Source: Sebaldella sp. (GTDB taxonomy: Bacteria > Fusobacteriota > Fusobacteriia > Fusobacteriales > Leptotrichiaceae). Taken from it: a stretch of DNA of 55,893 bases. Shown here one piece after another: positions 37,101 to 44,714 of the stretch. The DNA lies in assembly GCA_018058425.1 (NCBI GenBank), contig JAGOZX010000004.1, positions 12,420-68,312 on the forward strand. Direction: 5' to 3'. The position numbers were made by a program, and so were the translations under genes. The notes below the pieces were generated by a model that did no database searches, was not told the DNA's origin, and saw only the letters and a program-made list of their open reading frames with translations. The number at the start of each line of letters is the position of its first letter. The stretch's first letter is position 1.

Positions 37101-37162
37101 TATTCTTGGAATATCCAATCCATCATTTTATCAAATGGAATTAATCTCATTAAGTCACTCAT
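34133..37162 (-). CDS. ygfK: YgfK flavoprotein / Fe-S electron-transfer subunit
   Basis: A 1009-residue YgfK. Residues 1-430 resemble a dihydroorotate-dehydrogenase-type barrel (FGDKLSTPIGPAAGPNSQ, KTVQQMDG, FSGGADFFN). A Cys-rich GltD-like linker follows (CKDGGCPIEQQIPEYL, CDHQCQHKC), then FAD (VIGAGPAGVAVSFFLRR) and NAD(P)H (VAVLGGGSVAMDCSRTA) sites and IAGDCKAGAATIVKA. The C-terminus carries two ferredoxin-like clusters (CLACDQVCELCCDVCP; CNECGNCGVFCP). It is often called a selenate reductase subunit, but the context makes an electron link between NAD(P)H and XdhD far more likely. It heads ygfK-ssnA-xdhD. GGAGGAGAATAGAG precedes the ATG. Confidence 0.94.
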   Translation of the reverse strand: MSDLMRLIPFDKMMDWIFQEYEEQSTIFGIRKDKFYKNKSGTNIIMFGDKLSTPIGPAAGPNSQLAQNIVAAYLTGSRFVELKTVQQMDGEDLRKCVAKPCINAEDECYNVEWSTELTIPEAYSEYIKAWFALHVVAKELNISDERDFAFNMSVGYDLEGIKSPKINTFIEGLKDASTTDIWKECKNYLLENIDKFSRLTREDVEKISSSVCPSICLSTLHGCPPAEIERIARYLLEEKKLHTFIKCNPTLLGYEFARNILNDMGYEYITFDDHHFKNDLQFDDAIAMITRLIEFSKELGLEFGVKLTNTFPVQIANKELPGDEMYMSGRSLFPLTISLASKLSRAFNGLLPISFSGGADFFNIEEIIKTGIQPITIATTILKPGGYERTTQLADKIEPLLAGKFHGINMDELDELAKEVSRNKFHVKDARPVGSRKTNSLLPLYDCAKAPCKDGGCPIEQQIPEYLKLVSEGNFEEAFKVIVNDNASPAVTGTICDHQCQHKCTRLDYDSSLEIRNAKKIAVLNAQDNYLNNMIPAKIVTKKKAIVIGAGPAGVAVSFFLRRNGMDVTVLEKRDRPYGIVQYTIPEFRISKEMIEKDFSLAVNAGVNFKFGVNENYSIEELKKEYDFVILATGAWKEGRTPVDKGGEKLRDALEFLEDAKSNDLNISVGKSVAVLGGGSVAMDCSRTARRIAGVEKVSIVYRRTKEFMPAEPEEKESALADGVAFQELLSPVSYDGQNLVCEIMELGERDSSGRRGIVGTGEMKSLEFDTVVSAVGARVDTSLFEKNKLTLDANGYVGLNQFNETGIENVYIAGDCKAGAATIVKAVADAKVVAKSVLDKAGLTVDFERYNVVQDEKVLYERKGLLKEATREKADGARCLACDQVCELCCDVCPNRANVMVKINNGGFNQKHQIVHVDGMCNECGNCGVFCPHTGNPYKDKITVFWTDEDFVDSTNKGFLALGNDKFKVRKEDGSIIEHLLGDGQISREMNEVLNVILKDYSYYMMSL

Positions 37163-37699
37163 TCTCTATTCTCCTCCAACAACTTTTATTATTTCTAATA
37201 TAAACGATTTCCTTTATTAATTGTCTAAATACCTAAAAAATATTGTATTTTACATTTTGTAATTCGTTGTATTTCATCAATACTTTGAATTTTTGATTTT
37301 CATAAATATTTTTATTTTGAGATACTCTATTAAAAAACAAAACATTTGATAAATATATATTTCATTCTCTTACACTTTGATATATAAAATGCAATGATAA
37401 AAATACAAATTTTTCAAGCTTAAATTTTTTGTTAATTTTCAAAAATTACTAAGTTTTCATATTTCATGAAAAATATTGATAAGTTATTTCTAAAAATAAT
37501 GTTTCTAAAAATACAAATATTCTTTTACAAAAGGAAATCTAGTTTATATTAAAAAATTTATTTGTAAAAATCCTGCAGCAATTTTCATTTGCTGAATGTT
37601 ACTGCAGCTAAAATTTACATTTTCACGCTATATTTTAGAACATACTCAAATTATTTAATTAACTAATTTAGTTATGTCACTTTTACTTCTGTTTATTTT
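37163..37699. other. 537-bp control region upstream of ygfK
   Basis: AT-rich, no coding signal. Close to ygfK lies the palindrome TTACATTTTGTAA (37250-37262) flanked by two TTGTATTT copies (37243-37250, 37267-37274). Near guaD lies a nested hairpin (37572-37609). Together these look like a regulated promoter region behind a guaD terminator. Confidence 0.5.
37572..37609 (-). terminator. nested hairpins downstream of guaD
   Basis: On the minus strand GCTG-10-CAGC and CAGCAA-7-TTGCTG share the same CAGC, and CTGCAG occurs at both ends. The second stem is followed by CAGGATTTTT, as a terminator would be. The alternative stems could also act as a switch. Confidence 0.5.
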
Positions 37700-38974
37700 T
37701 TATAACTCTATCTTAAATACTTCTTTTCCAGCTACATATCTTCTTACTATATTTGTTGAATTTCCAGAGTATACAAATCTCTGTACACGTTCATCTATAG
37801 TTCTTTTACTTACACCTTTTAGACTAGTATCGTCTAAAATAAGTGCATCAAATTCATATCCTTCTTCAAAACTTCCTACTTTTCCAAAAAATTTTCCTCC
37901 GCCTTTTGTTGCTAAGTAAAATGCTTCTGAAGTACTTAATATTTTACTCTCTTTATCCACATAAACATTATACATTTTTGATGTCTGGATTGCAGCTACT
38001 ATGCATTCTCTCATTGACATTGTATGGCCTCCAGAAACATCACTTCCAATTCCTACATTAATTCCCATATCCATATATTTTCTAATTGGTGCCATACCAC
38101 TAGATAAATTAAAATTAGAAGTTGGACAATGCGCTACAAACACATTATTTTTTTTCATAAGTTCTATTTCATCCTCATTATTATGTACACAATGTGCCAT
38201 TATAGTGGGTTTTGTACCAAATAAACCATAACTATCATATACATCTGAATAATTTTTATTATCTGGATGTAATTCATGAACCCAGCTAATTTCACCAAAG
38301 TTTTCTGATAGGTGAGATTGAACAGGTAAATCATATTTTTTTGACAGCTCTGAAAGACCTCCCATTAATTCTCCACTACATGTAGGAACAAATCTTGGAG
38401 TTATTATAAGTTTTACCAAGCTATCTTTATTATTATATTTTTCAATTAAGTACTCTGTATCCTTTAAAGAATCCTCAACAGTTTCTATTAAAAATGGTGG
38501 TGAATTTCTATCCATATTGACTTTCCCCACATAGGCAGAAAGTCCAGATTTTTTAAACAGCTCCATTAATACCTCTGTTGCTTCTTTATGTATTGTTGCA
38601 AAAACTATACTTCTAGTACTTCCCTTTTCCCAAAGACTTCTTATAAAGTTAGTGTAAACTTTTTTTGCATAAGAAGTTTCTTTAAATTTTGATTCTTCTG
38701 GAAAAGTATAAGTTTCAAGCCAAGGTAAAAGTTCTTTATCAAAGCCTAAACCTAAATTTTCAAATTGAGGAGCATGTACATGTACATCTACAAATCCTGG
38801 AATTATTATCTTATCTCCAAAATCCTCTATTTCTATATCTTTGTATCCTTCATTTAAGTCTTCTCTCACTTCTTTTACCTTACCATCTTCAACTACTATG
38901 TAACCATTTTCAATTACATTAAATTTTTCTGGATTTGAAGTAAAAACTATATTTCCCTTATAAATTTTCAACAT
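37700..38974 (-). CDS. guaD: guanine deaminase
   Basis: A 424-residue guanine deaminase of the amidohydrolase superfamily, turning guanine into xanthine. Zinc motif PGFVDVHVHAPQFENLGLG, the guanase signature LLPWLETYTFPEE, then PVQSHLSEN, IMAHCVHNNEDE and IGSDVSGG. Length is typical. Its ATG lies inside the 3' end of the upstream NCS2 gene (17-bp overlap), which indicates translational coupling of import and deamination. The xanthine formed would feed the XdhD pathway. Confidence 0.95.
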   Translation of the reverse strand: MLKIYKGNIVFTSNPEKFNVIENGYIVVEDGKVKEVREDLNEGYKDIEIEDFGDKIIIPGFVDVHVHAPQFENLGLGFDKELLPWLETYTFPEESKFKETSYAKKVYTNFIRSLWEKGSTRSIVFATIHKEATEVLMELFKKSGLSAYVGKVNMDRNSPPFLIETVEDSLKDTEYLIEKYNNKDSLVKLIITPRFVPTCSGELMGGLSELSKKYDLPVQSHLSENFGEISWVHELHPDNKNYSDVYDSYGLFGTKPTIMAHCVHNNEDEIELMKKNNVFVAHCPTSNFNLSSGMAPIRKYMDMGINVGIGSDVSGGHTMSMRECIVAAIQTSKMYNVYVDKESKILSTSEAFYLATKGGGKFFGKVGSFEEGYEFDALILDDTSLKGVSKRTIDERVQRFVYSGNSTNIVRRYVAGKEVFKIEL

Positions 38975-40340
38975 TTAGATCACCCTCACTTATCTCTAAT
39001 GTACTAGAAGTCTTTACTACTTTTTTTTTGACTCCTATTTCGTTAAATATAACATTTAATATTATTGCTGTTAGGGCTCCTACTGTTATTCCACCACCAC
39101 ATATAGTTTGAACTAATGGAGGAAAATTATTATAAAATCCTGGAATAGTTGCTGGTATCATTGAAAGTCCTATACTTAAAGCTACTAATAAAGTATTATT
39201 ATTTTCATTATAATCAACACCGGACAATATTTTTATTCCACTAGCTGCGACCATTCCAAACATTGCGAATCCCGCACCACCTAAAACAGGAAATGGAATT
39301 GAAGTTATTAATGCTGATATTTTAGGAAATACACTTACTAAAAGAAGTCCTACTCCAGCAGTTGCTGTTATATACCTACTTCTTTCTTTTGACAGTTCTA
39401 TAAGACCAACATTGGGTGCAAATATTGTAGTTGTAACTGTATTAAACGGTCCAGCTAATATAGCTGCTATCCCAGTTGCTCTTAATCCTTTTGTTAAAAT
39501 TTTATCATCAATTTCTTTACCTACTATTCTATGAATTCCCATTAAACTTCCAGATACTTCCACCATTGTAAGTATCATTACTATTAAAAAAGTTATAATT
39601 GCAGAAATATCAAATATTGGCATTCCGAAATGAAATGGAACATCAAAACCTATATAAGCTGCATCTTTTACAGCATTTAAACTGACAAATCCAAAAAATG
39701 ATGATACTATTGTTCCAATAATTAGGGCAAACAAAACTGATAAGCTAGCCCATATACCTTTTAAGAATTTATTCAATAAAATTACTATTAAAAATACTGC
39801 AAGTGCCATTAAGACATCTTTTCTAGCTGGTTCTGGACTAAAGTTCCCTGCCCATCCCATTGCCACTGGCAGAAGTGATAAACCTATAACTGTTACTATA
39901 GTTCCTACCACTACAAGTGGGAAAAACTTGATAAGTTTTGACCAAATTGGAGCTGCCAAAAGACAGAATAATCCTGAAATCATTATTGCACCTGCTATTG
40001 TTCTAAAGCCAACTGTTGCATTTTCACTATGTGTTATTACATGTACACAGGCAGTTACTACTGCAAAGCTTGCTCCCATAATAGATGGAATCTTAGCCCC
40101 TACATACTTTGTTACTCCAAAACTCTGTAATATTGTTGCAATCCCTGCCATAAACAGAGTTGCACTTATTAAAAAGCCCATTTCTTTGGCATCAAGCCCT
40201 GCTGCTCCACCTACTATTAGTGGAACAGGTATAGCTGCAATTACTCCTACTAATAAATGTTGAAGTGCTAGCATTATATTTTTACTCATTGGCAATATTT
40301 CATCCACTGGATTAATTACTTTCTCATTATTACTCAACAT
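38958..40340 (-). CDS. NCS2 nucleobase transporter (uracil-xanthine permease family)
   Basis: A 460-residue membrane protein of the NCS2 family with about 14 helices, moving purines with protons or sodium. IMLALQHLLVGVIAAIPVP, GAKIPSIMGASFAVV and FPVLGGAGFAMFGMVA are family motifs. It differs in sequence from the two next transporters and is the more distant of the three. The start at 40340 follows AAGAAGGAAAA; the ATG at 40370 lies before this site. It overlaps guaD by 17 bp. A xanthine, urate or guanine substrate is inferred from context. Confidence 0.9.
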   Translation of the reverse strand: MLSNNEKVINPVDEILPMSKNIMLALQHLLVGVIAAIPVPLIVGGAAGLDAKEMGFLISATLFMAGIATILQSFGVTKYVGAKIPSIMGASFAVVTACVHVITHSENATVGFRTIAGAIMISGLFCLLAAPIWSKLIKFFPLVVVGTIVTVIGLSLLPVAMGWAGNFSPEPARKDVLMALAVFLIVILLNKFLKGIWASLSVLFALIIGTIVSSFFGFVSLNAVKDAAYIGFDVPFHFGMPIFDISAIITFLIVMILTMVEVSGSLMGIHRIVGKEIDDKILTKGLRATGIAAILAGPFNTVTTTIFAPNVGLIELSKERSRYITATAGVGLLLVSVFPKISALITSIPFPVLGGAGFAMFGMVAASGIKILSGVDYNENNNTLLVALSIGLSMIPATIPGFYNNFPPLVQTICGGGITVGALTAIILNVIFNEIGVKKKVVKTSSTLEISEGDLNVENL

Positions 40341-40458
40341 TTTTCCTTCTTTCTTATGGATATAACTCAATTATAAATAATATATTAGTTATATCTCCAT
40401 ATTATATAAGATTTTTTGATAACTCTGTACTAGTCTAATTTTACCATATTTTGCTTCT

Positions 40459-41838
40459 TTAGTCTTTCTCAACTGTGTCAACATCTAACATAGCAGACTT
40501 TGCTTTTTCTTCGTCTTTTTTATTTGGTGGAAATATTAAATTAGCTATTATTGATATAATACATACACAAGCTACCGTATCTTTAAATATGAAACCTATA
40601 AAAGATGGTAAATGTTTTGTTGCTTCTACGTTTCCTCCTAGACCTAATCCTAATCCAAAAGTAATCCCTAAAATTATTACATTTCTTTCGCTAAATCCAG
40701 CTTTTGATACCATTTTGATACCATTTATAAGTATCATTGCAAAAACTGTTATTACAGCTCCTCCTAACACACTACTAGGCATTGCATTAAATACTGCTCC
40801 AATTTTTGGAAAAAGAGCTGCTACCATTAATACAAATGCTCCCATAGCTATACACCATTTATTTACTACTTTTGTCATTGATACAATTCCTGCATTTTGT
40901 CCAAAAGCTGTATTAGGTAGTGCATTAAATGCTACTGCTGCTGCTGACCCCACTGCATCAGCTAATATTGCTCCAGAAGTTTCTTCTCCTGTTGCTTCTC
41001 TATTAAATCCAGCAATAGTTATACCAGATGTATTTCCAATTGTCTCTAACCCTGATACTATATAAATAGCTGCAAAGCTAAAAATTGCTTCTAAATGAAA
41101 TTCAAAATGCCAAGGCATTAGAAGAGGTATTGGCATTCCTAATAAAGCAGCATTTGTAATATGGCTAAAATCAACTTTTCCTAATGGAATAGCTATTATA
41201 TAACCTACAATAAGCCCTATTAAGATAGCAGAAATTTTCCACATACCTTTACCAAATCTTTGCAAAACCATAATTACTGTAAAAACTACAAATCCTAAAA
41301 ACATATTTTTTAATGATCCATAATCTTTTGCACCAAATCCGCCTGCAAAATAGTCTACGCCTACTTTAAGAAGATTAACTCCTATTGTTATTAATACTGA
41401 TCCAACCACTAAAGGTGGAAAGAATTTTTTTAACGGCTTATAAAATATCCCCATTAACACTTCTGTTATACTTCCTAATAATGCTCCCCCCAGCACTCCT
41501 GCTAATCCATATTGAGCTCCTATTGTCTTAGCTGTTGGAACAAATGCGAATGAAGTCCCCATAACTATTGGCAGCCCAGCTCCAATTTGAAATTTCCCTA
41601 TTTTAATTGGATATAACTGTATAAAAGTTGTCAATCCCGATATAAACATTGCACACTGAATCATTCTTAAACTTTGATCTTGAGGTAATTTTAAAACACC
41701 TATTAATATCAATATTGGTGCTAAGTTCCCTGTAAACATTGCCAATACGTGTTGTAATCCTAATGGAAATGCTATTCTAAAGCTAGGTTTTCCCTCTAAC
41801 TGATATATTAACTCGTGATCATCTTTTCCTCTTCCCAT
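40459..41838 (-). CDS. NCS2 purine permease (second copy)
   Basis: A 459-residue NCS2 transporter. Motifs: FPLGLQHVLAMFTGNLAPIL, GAGLPIVMGTSFAFVP, KKFFPPLVVGSVLITIG, NTAFGQNAGIVSMTKVV and MPSSVLGGAVITVFAMI. It is most like the third copy at 42083, sharing long blocks such as FFPPLVVGSV / YFPPIVAGTV. These belong with the XanP/PbuX/UacT-like xanthine-urate branch. Substrate not provable by eye. AGGAGGAAAAG precedes the ATG. It lies between the two other transporters. Confidence 0.92.
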   Translation of the reverse strand: MGRGKDDHELIYQLEGKPSFRIAFPLGLQHVLAMFTGNLAPILILIGVLKLPQDQSLRMIQCAMFISGLTTFIQLYPIKIGKFQIGAGLPIVMGTSFAFVPTAKTIGAQYGLAGVLGGALLGSITEVLMGIFYKPLKKFFPPLVVGSVLITIGVNLLKVGVDYFAGGFGAKDYGSLKNMFLGFVVFTVIMVLQRFGKGMWKISAILIGLIVGYIIAIPLGKVDFSHITNAALLGMPIPLLMPWHFEFHLEAIFSFAAIYIVSGLETIGNTSGITIAGFNREATGEETSGAILADAVGSAAAVAFNALPNTAFGQNAGIVSMTKVVNKWCIAMGAFVLMVAALFPKIGAVFNAMPSSVLGGAVITVFAMILINGIKMVSKAGFSERNVIILGITFGLGLGLGGNVEATKHLPSFIGFIFKDTVACVCIISIIANLIFPPNKKDEEKAKSAMLDVDTVEKD

Positions 41839-42016
41839 CTTTTCCTCCTGAGTAATTATTTAAAATAATATTATTACTTCAGTAAAATGAGATTTATAAT
41901 AAAATAATGTTGAAATCCCTTTTAATTGTCTACCTTTTATCACTTTACCATAGCTCATTCTACACTTTTTTCTGCTGAAAATTTTCCAGCTGATAATTTG
42001 TGTCCTTTATTCATTT

Positions 42017-42041
42017 CACTGCATCATTTAGTGATGTAGTG
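42017..42041. terminator. hairpin between NCS2 genes
   Basis: CACTGCATCA and TGATGTAGTG pair (one G-T) around TTTAG, 42 bp past the stop of the third NCS2 gene. No clear T-run follows on the minus strand, so it may process or stabilise the message rather than end it. Confidence 0.5.
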
Positions 42042-42082
42042 GGATTTAGCTTGGTTATATTTTCTTTTATTACATTATTAAA

Positions 42083-43432
42083 TTATTTAGCAGATAATTC
42101 CATTTTTTTACGTTCTTTTTCCTCATCTGCAATCGTTGCTTTCGGTAAGATCAAATTTAAAGTAAATGCTATCAATGAGGCAATAACTACTGCTGAACTT
42201 CCAAAAACCACTCTTATTGTTTCTGGAAATTGATCTAATGCACCTGGAACAAGTGATATTCCCATTCCTAATGCCAGCGATAGACCAACTATCGTCACAT
42301 TCCTATTTGAAAGTTCTTCTTGAACTATTAACTTTATCCCTGTCATTGTTATCATACCAAATACTGTTATTGTTGCTCCCCCTAAAACTGCCTGTGGAAT
42401 AGTTGTCATTAAAGCTCCTATTTTAGGTATAAATCCAGCTACAAGTATTATAATAGCTGAAATTGCAATTACATATCTACTTACCACTTTTGTCATTGCC
42501 ACAATTCCTACATTTTGACTGTAAGTGGCTGTGGGAAGTCCTCCAAATAGTGCTGCTATCATACTTGCTATTCCATTACCCATTATTCCACCAGATAATT
42601 CTGAATCCTTTGCTTCTCTACCCATTCCTCCTATTGTTGTAGCTGATAAATCACCTACAGCCTGTACTGAATTTACTATGTATATTAAACTCATTGAAAT
42701 CACAGCATTTATTGGGAACTCAAGTCCAAAATGAAATGGTCTAGGAACTGAAAACCATGATGCGTTTCCTACACTAGATAAGTCAACCATTCCTAATGTA
42801 AACGAAACTAAATAACCCACTATAATTCCCATTAATATTGATGCCAATTTTACATAACCCTTTCCAAATTGACCGCATATTAATACTACTGCTAAAGTGA
42901 GGAATGCTACGCCCCAGTTTCTTAATGATCCAAAATCCTGTGCATTTGCTCCGCCTGCCATGTATTTTATTGCCACAGAGTATAATGATAATCCTATTGT
43001 TAATACCACTGTCCCTGCAACTATTGGTGGAAAATATTTTCTAAGTGGTTTTATGAAAATCCCAACTATAATCGATATAAATCCTCCAATTAATTGTGCT
43101 CCAAATATAGCTTTTATTCCATATTGAGCTCCAATTACAGTTAAAGTAGGTATATAAGCAAAACTTACTCCCATTATTACAGGAAGTTTCGCTCCAAACT
43201 TCCATATAGGATAAAGCTGTAATAGTGTGGCTATTCCAGCAATAAAAAATGCACATTGAACCAATAATATTGTGTCATCTGAGCTTAATTTACAAACATT
43301 TGATACTATTATTGCTGGTGCTACATTCCCTACTACCATTGCTAATACATGTTGCAATGACAAAGGAAATGCAGTTTTTAAACTTGGTTTTCCATTAATA
43401 TCAAATACTGAAGTGCTTCTTTTCTCCTTCAT
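42083..43432 (-). CDS. NCS2 purine permease (third copy)
   Basis: A 449-residue NCS2 transporter with FPLSLQHVLAMVVGNVAPAI, GAKLPVIMGVSFAYIPT, RKYFPPIVAGTVVLTIG, PTATYSQNVGIVAMTKVV and IPQAVLGGATITVFGMI. The pattern fits xanthine or urate carriers. The start at 43432 follows TATGGAGGTACACATA; the longer start at 43447 would place this site in the coding sequence. It is the first transporter gene after yqeA in the transcript direction. Three NCS2 genes in a row suggest separate purine substrates (inference). Confidence 0.92.
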   Translation of the reverse strand: MKEKRSTSVFDINGKPSLKTAFPLSLQHVLAMVVGNVAPAIIVSNVCKLSSDDTILLVQCAFFIAGIATLLQLYPIWKFGAKLPVIMGVSFAYIPTLTVIGAQYGIKAIFGAQLIGGFISIIVGIFIKPLRKYFPPIVAGTVVLTIGLSLYSVAIKYMAGGANAQDFGSLRNWGVAFLTLAVVLICGQFGKGYVKLASILMGIIVGYLVSFTLGMVDLSSVGNASWFSVPRPFHFGLEFPINAVISMSLIYIVNSVQAVGDLSATTIGGMGREAKDSELSGGIMGNGIASMIAALFGGLPTATYSQNVGIVAMTKVVSRYVIAISAIIILVAGFIPKIGALMTTIPQAVLGGATITVFGMITMTGIKLIVQEELSNRNVTIVGLSLALGMGISLVPGALDQFPETIRVVFGSSAVVIASLIAFTLNLILPKATIADEEKERKKMELSAK

Positions 43433-43518
43433 TATGTGTACCTCCATACTATCTTACAATAATTTTTCTTATTTTTTCTATTTCTATTATTGTAGTTAAT
43501 ATAGCTAATAAAATTTAC

Positions 43519-43602
43519 AAGGTTATTTTAAGTAGGATAATAGTATTGGCTTTAGACAAATGATAACCTTTTCAAATTATTTTTCTAATGGCGATTAATC
43601 GC
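43519..43602 (-). promoter_or_regulatory. structured leader between yqeA and NCS2 genes
   Basis: AAGGTTAT (43519-43526) pairs with ATAACCTT (43563-43570) around 36 bases, and next to it lies the palindrome GCGATTAATCGC (43591-43602). Both are upstream of the transporter gene in its sense direction. This could be an operator plus leader hairpin, or an unrecognised RNA switch. Confidence 0.45.
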
Positions 43603-43652
43603 AATTTTCTCAACTGGTATTAAATGAACCATTTCTATATCACTGCATTTGC

Positions 43653-44591
43653 TTATTCAGCTACTATTACTGTACCTGTTAATCCTGCTATTCCATCATT
43701 AGCTTTTTCTAATGAAGTAATTAATGCATTTCTCCCAGGTTTAGACATTGCAAATCCCATTGCAGCTTCTACTTTAGGAAGCATTGAACCTGGAGCAAAA
43801 TGTCCTTCTTTTATATATTGCTTTGCTTTTTCTACAGTTAATTTGCTTAACCATTCTTCGTTATCTTTTCCATAATTTATAGCTACTTTTTCTACAGCTG
43901 TTAATATTATCAGATAATCAGCATCAATTATTTCTGCTAATTTTGCTGAAGCGAAATCTTTATCTATAACTGCAAATTCTCCTAATGTTCCTTTTCCCTC
44001 TACATATTTTACTGGAATTCCTCCACCGCCAACGGTAATTACTACCTCTGAATTATCAATTAAAGTTTTTATCGTTTTCTTTTGTACTATATCAATTGGT
44101 TTTGGTGATGCAACAACTCTTCTATATCCTCTTCCTGCATCTTCCATCATTGTATATCCTTGTTTTTCCAACTTTTCAGCTTCTTCTTTTGTATAAAAAG
44201 CTCCTATTGGTTTATTAGGACTTTTAAATGCTGGATCTTCACCATCTACTAGTACTTCTGTAACTATAGTAGCTACTTCTTTATCGATATTTCTTCTTTT
44301 TAATTCATCTCTTATAAACCTTTGCAGATGATATCCTATATATCCTTGGCTCATTGCTACACATTCAGTGATAGGCATTTCAGCAAAACTAGGAAGGTTT
44401 TTTGTAGCAGAGTCCATTGCTAAATTTATCATTCCTACTTGTGGTCCATTTCCATGAGCAAGCACTACTTCATGTCCTGCTTCTATTAAATCAACTATTG
44501 GTATAGCTGTAATTCTTACTGCTTCTCTTTGTTCTTTTGCGCTATTTCCTAATGCATTTCCACCTAATGCAACTACAATTCTTTTTTTCAT
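43653..44591 (-). CDS. yqeA: carbamate kinase
   Basis: A 312-residue carbamate kinase, which makes ATP from carbamoyl phosphate and ADP. It has ALGGNALGNSAKEQREAV, AHGNGPQVG, RGYRRVVASPKPIDIVQ, TVGGGGIPV, VIDKDFASAKLA and MGFAMSKPGRNALITSL, full length for ArcC/YqeA. It lies downstream of ygeW, whose product can release carbamoyl phosphate, so this step probably harvests energy from purine breakdown. TTTGGAGGACATTC precedes the ATG. A strong hairpin separates it from ygeW. Confidence 0.96.
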   Translation of the reverse strand: MKKRIVVALGGNALGNSAKEQREAVRITAIPIVDLIEAGHEVVLAHGNGPQVGMINLAMDSATKNLPSFAEMPITECVAMSQGYIGYHLQRFIRDELKRRNIDKEVATIVTEVLVDGEDPAFKSPNKPIGAFYTKEEAEKLEKQGYTMMEDAGRGYRRVVASPKPIDIVQKKTIKTLIDNSEVVITVGGGGIPVKYVEGKGTLGEFAVIDKDFASAKLAEIIDADYLIILTAVEKVAINYGKDNEEWLSKLTVEKAKQYIKEGHFAPGSMLPKVEAAMGFAMSKPGRNALITSLEKANDGIAGLTGTVIVAE

Positions 44592-44618
44592 TGAATGTCC
44601 TCCAAATTTTAAAATTAA

Positions 44619-44669
44619 ATAAGACTGCCGTTTTTTGTAAAATATTATGCAACTTTTAGGCAGTCTTAT
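44619..44669 (-). terminator. 11-bp stem between ygeW and yqeA
   Basis: ATAAGACTGCC and GGCAGTCTTAT are perfect complements around a 29-base loop; on the minus strand TTAATTTT follows. It may act as a partial terminator that lowers yqeA relative to ygeW. Confidence 0.6.
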
Positions 44670-44714
44670 GGATTTTATATAAAATGTGCGCTAACACCTA
44701 AGTAACATAAATTC

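Noticed and set aside
40475..41065. 196-residue plus-strand frame opposite an NCS2 gene
   Set aside because: Antisense of transmembrane helices gives long open frames by composition; no start signals.
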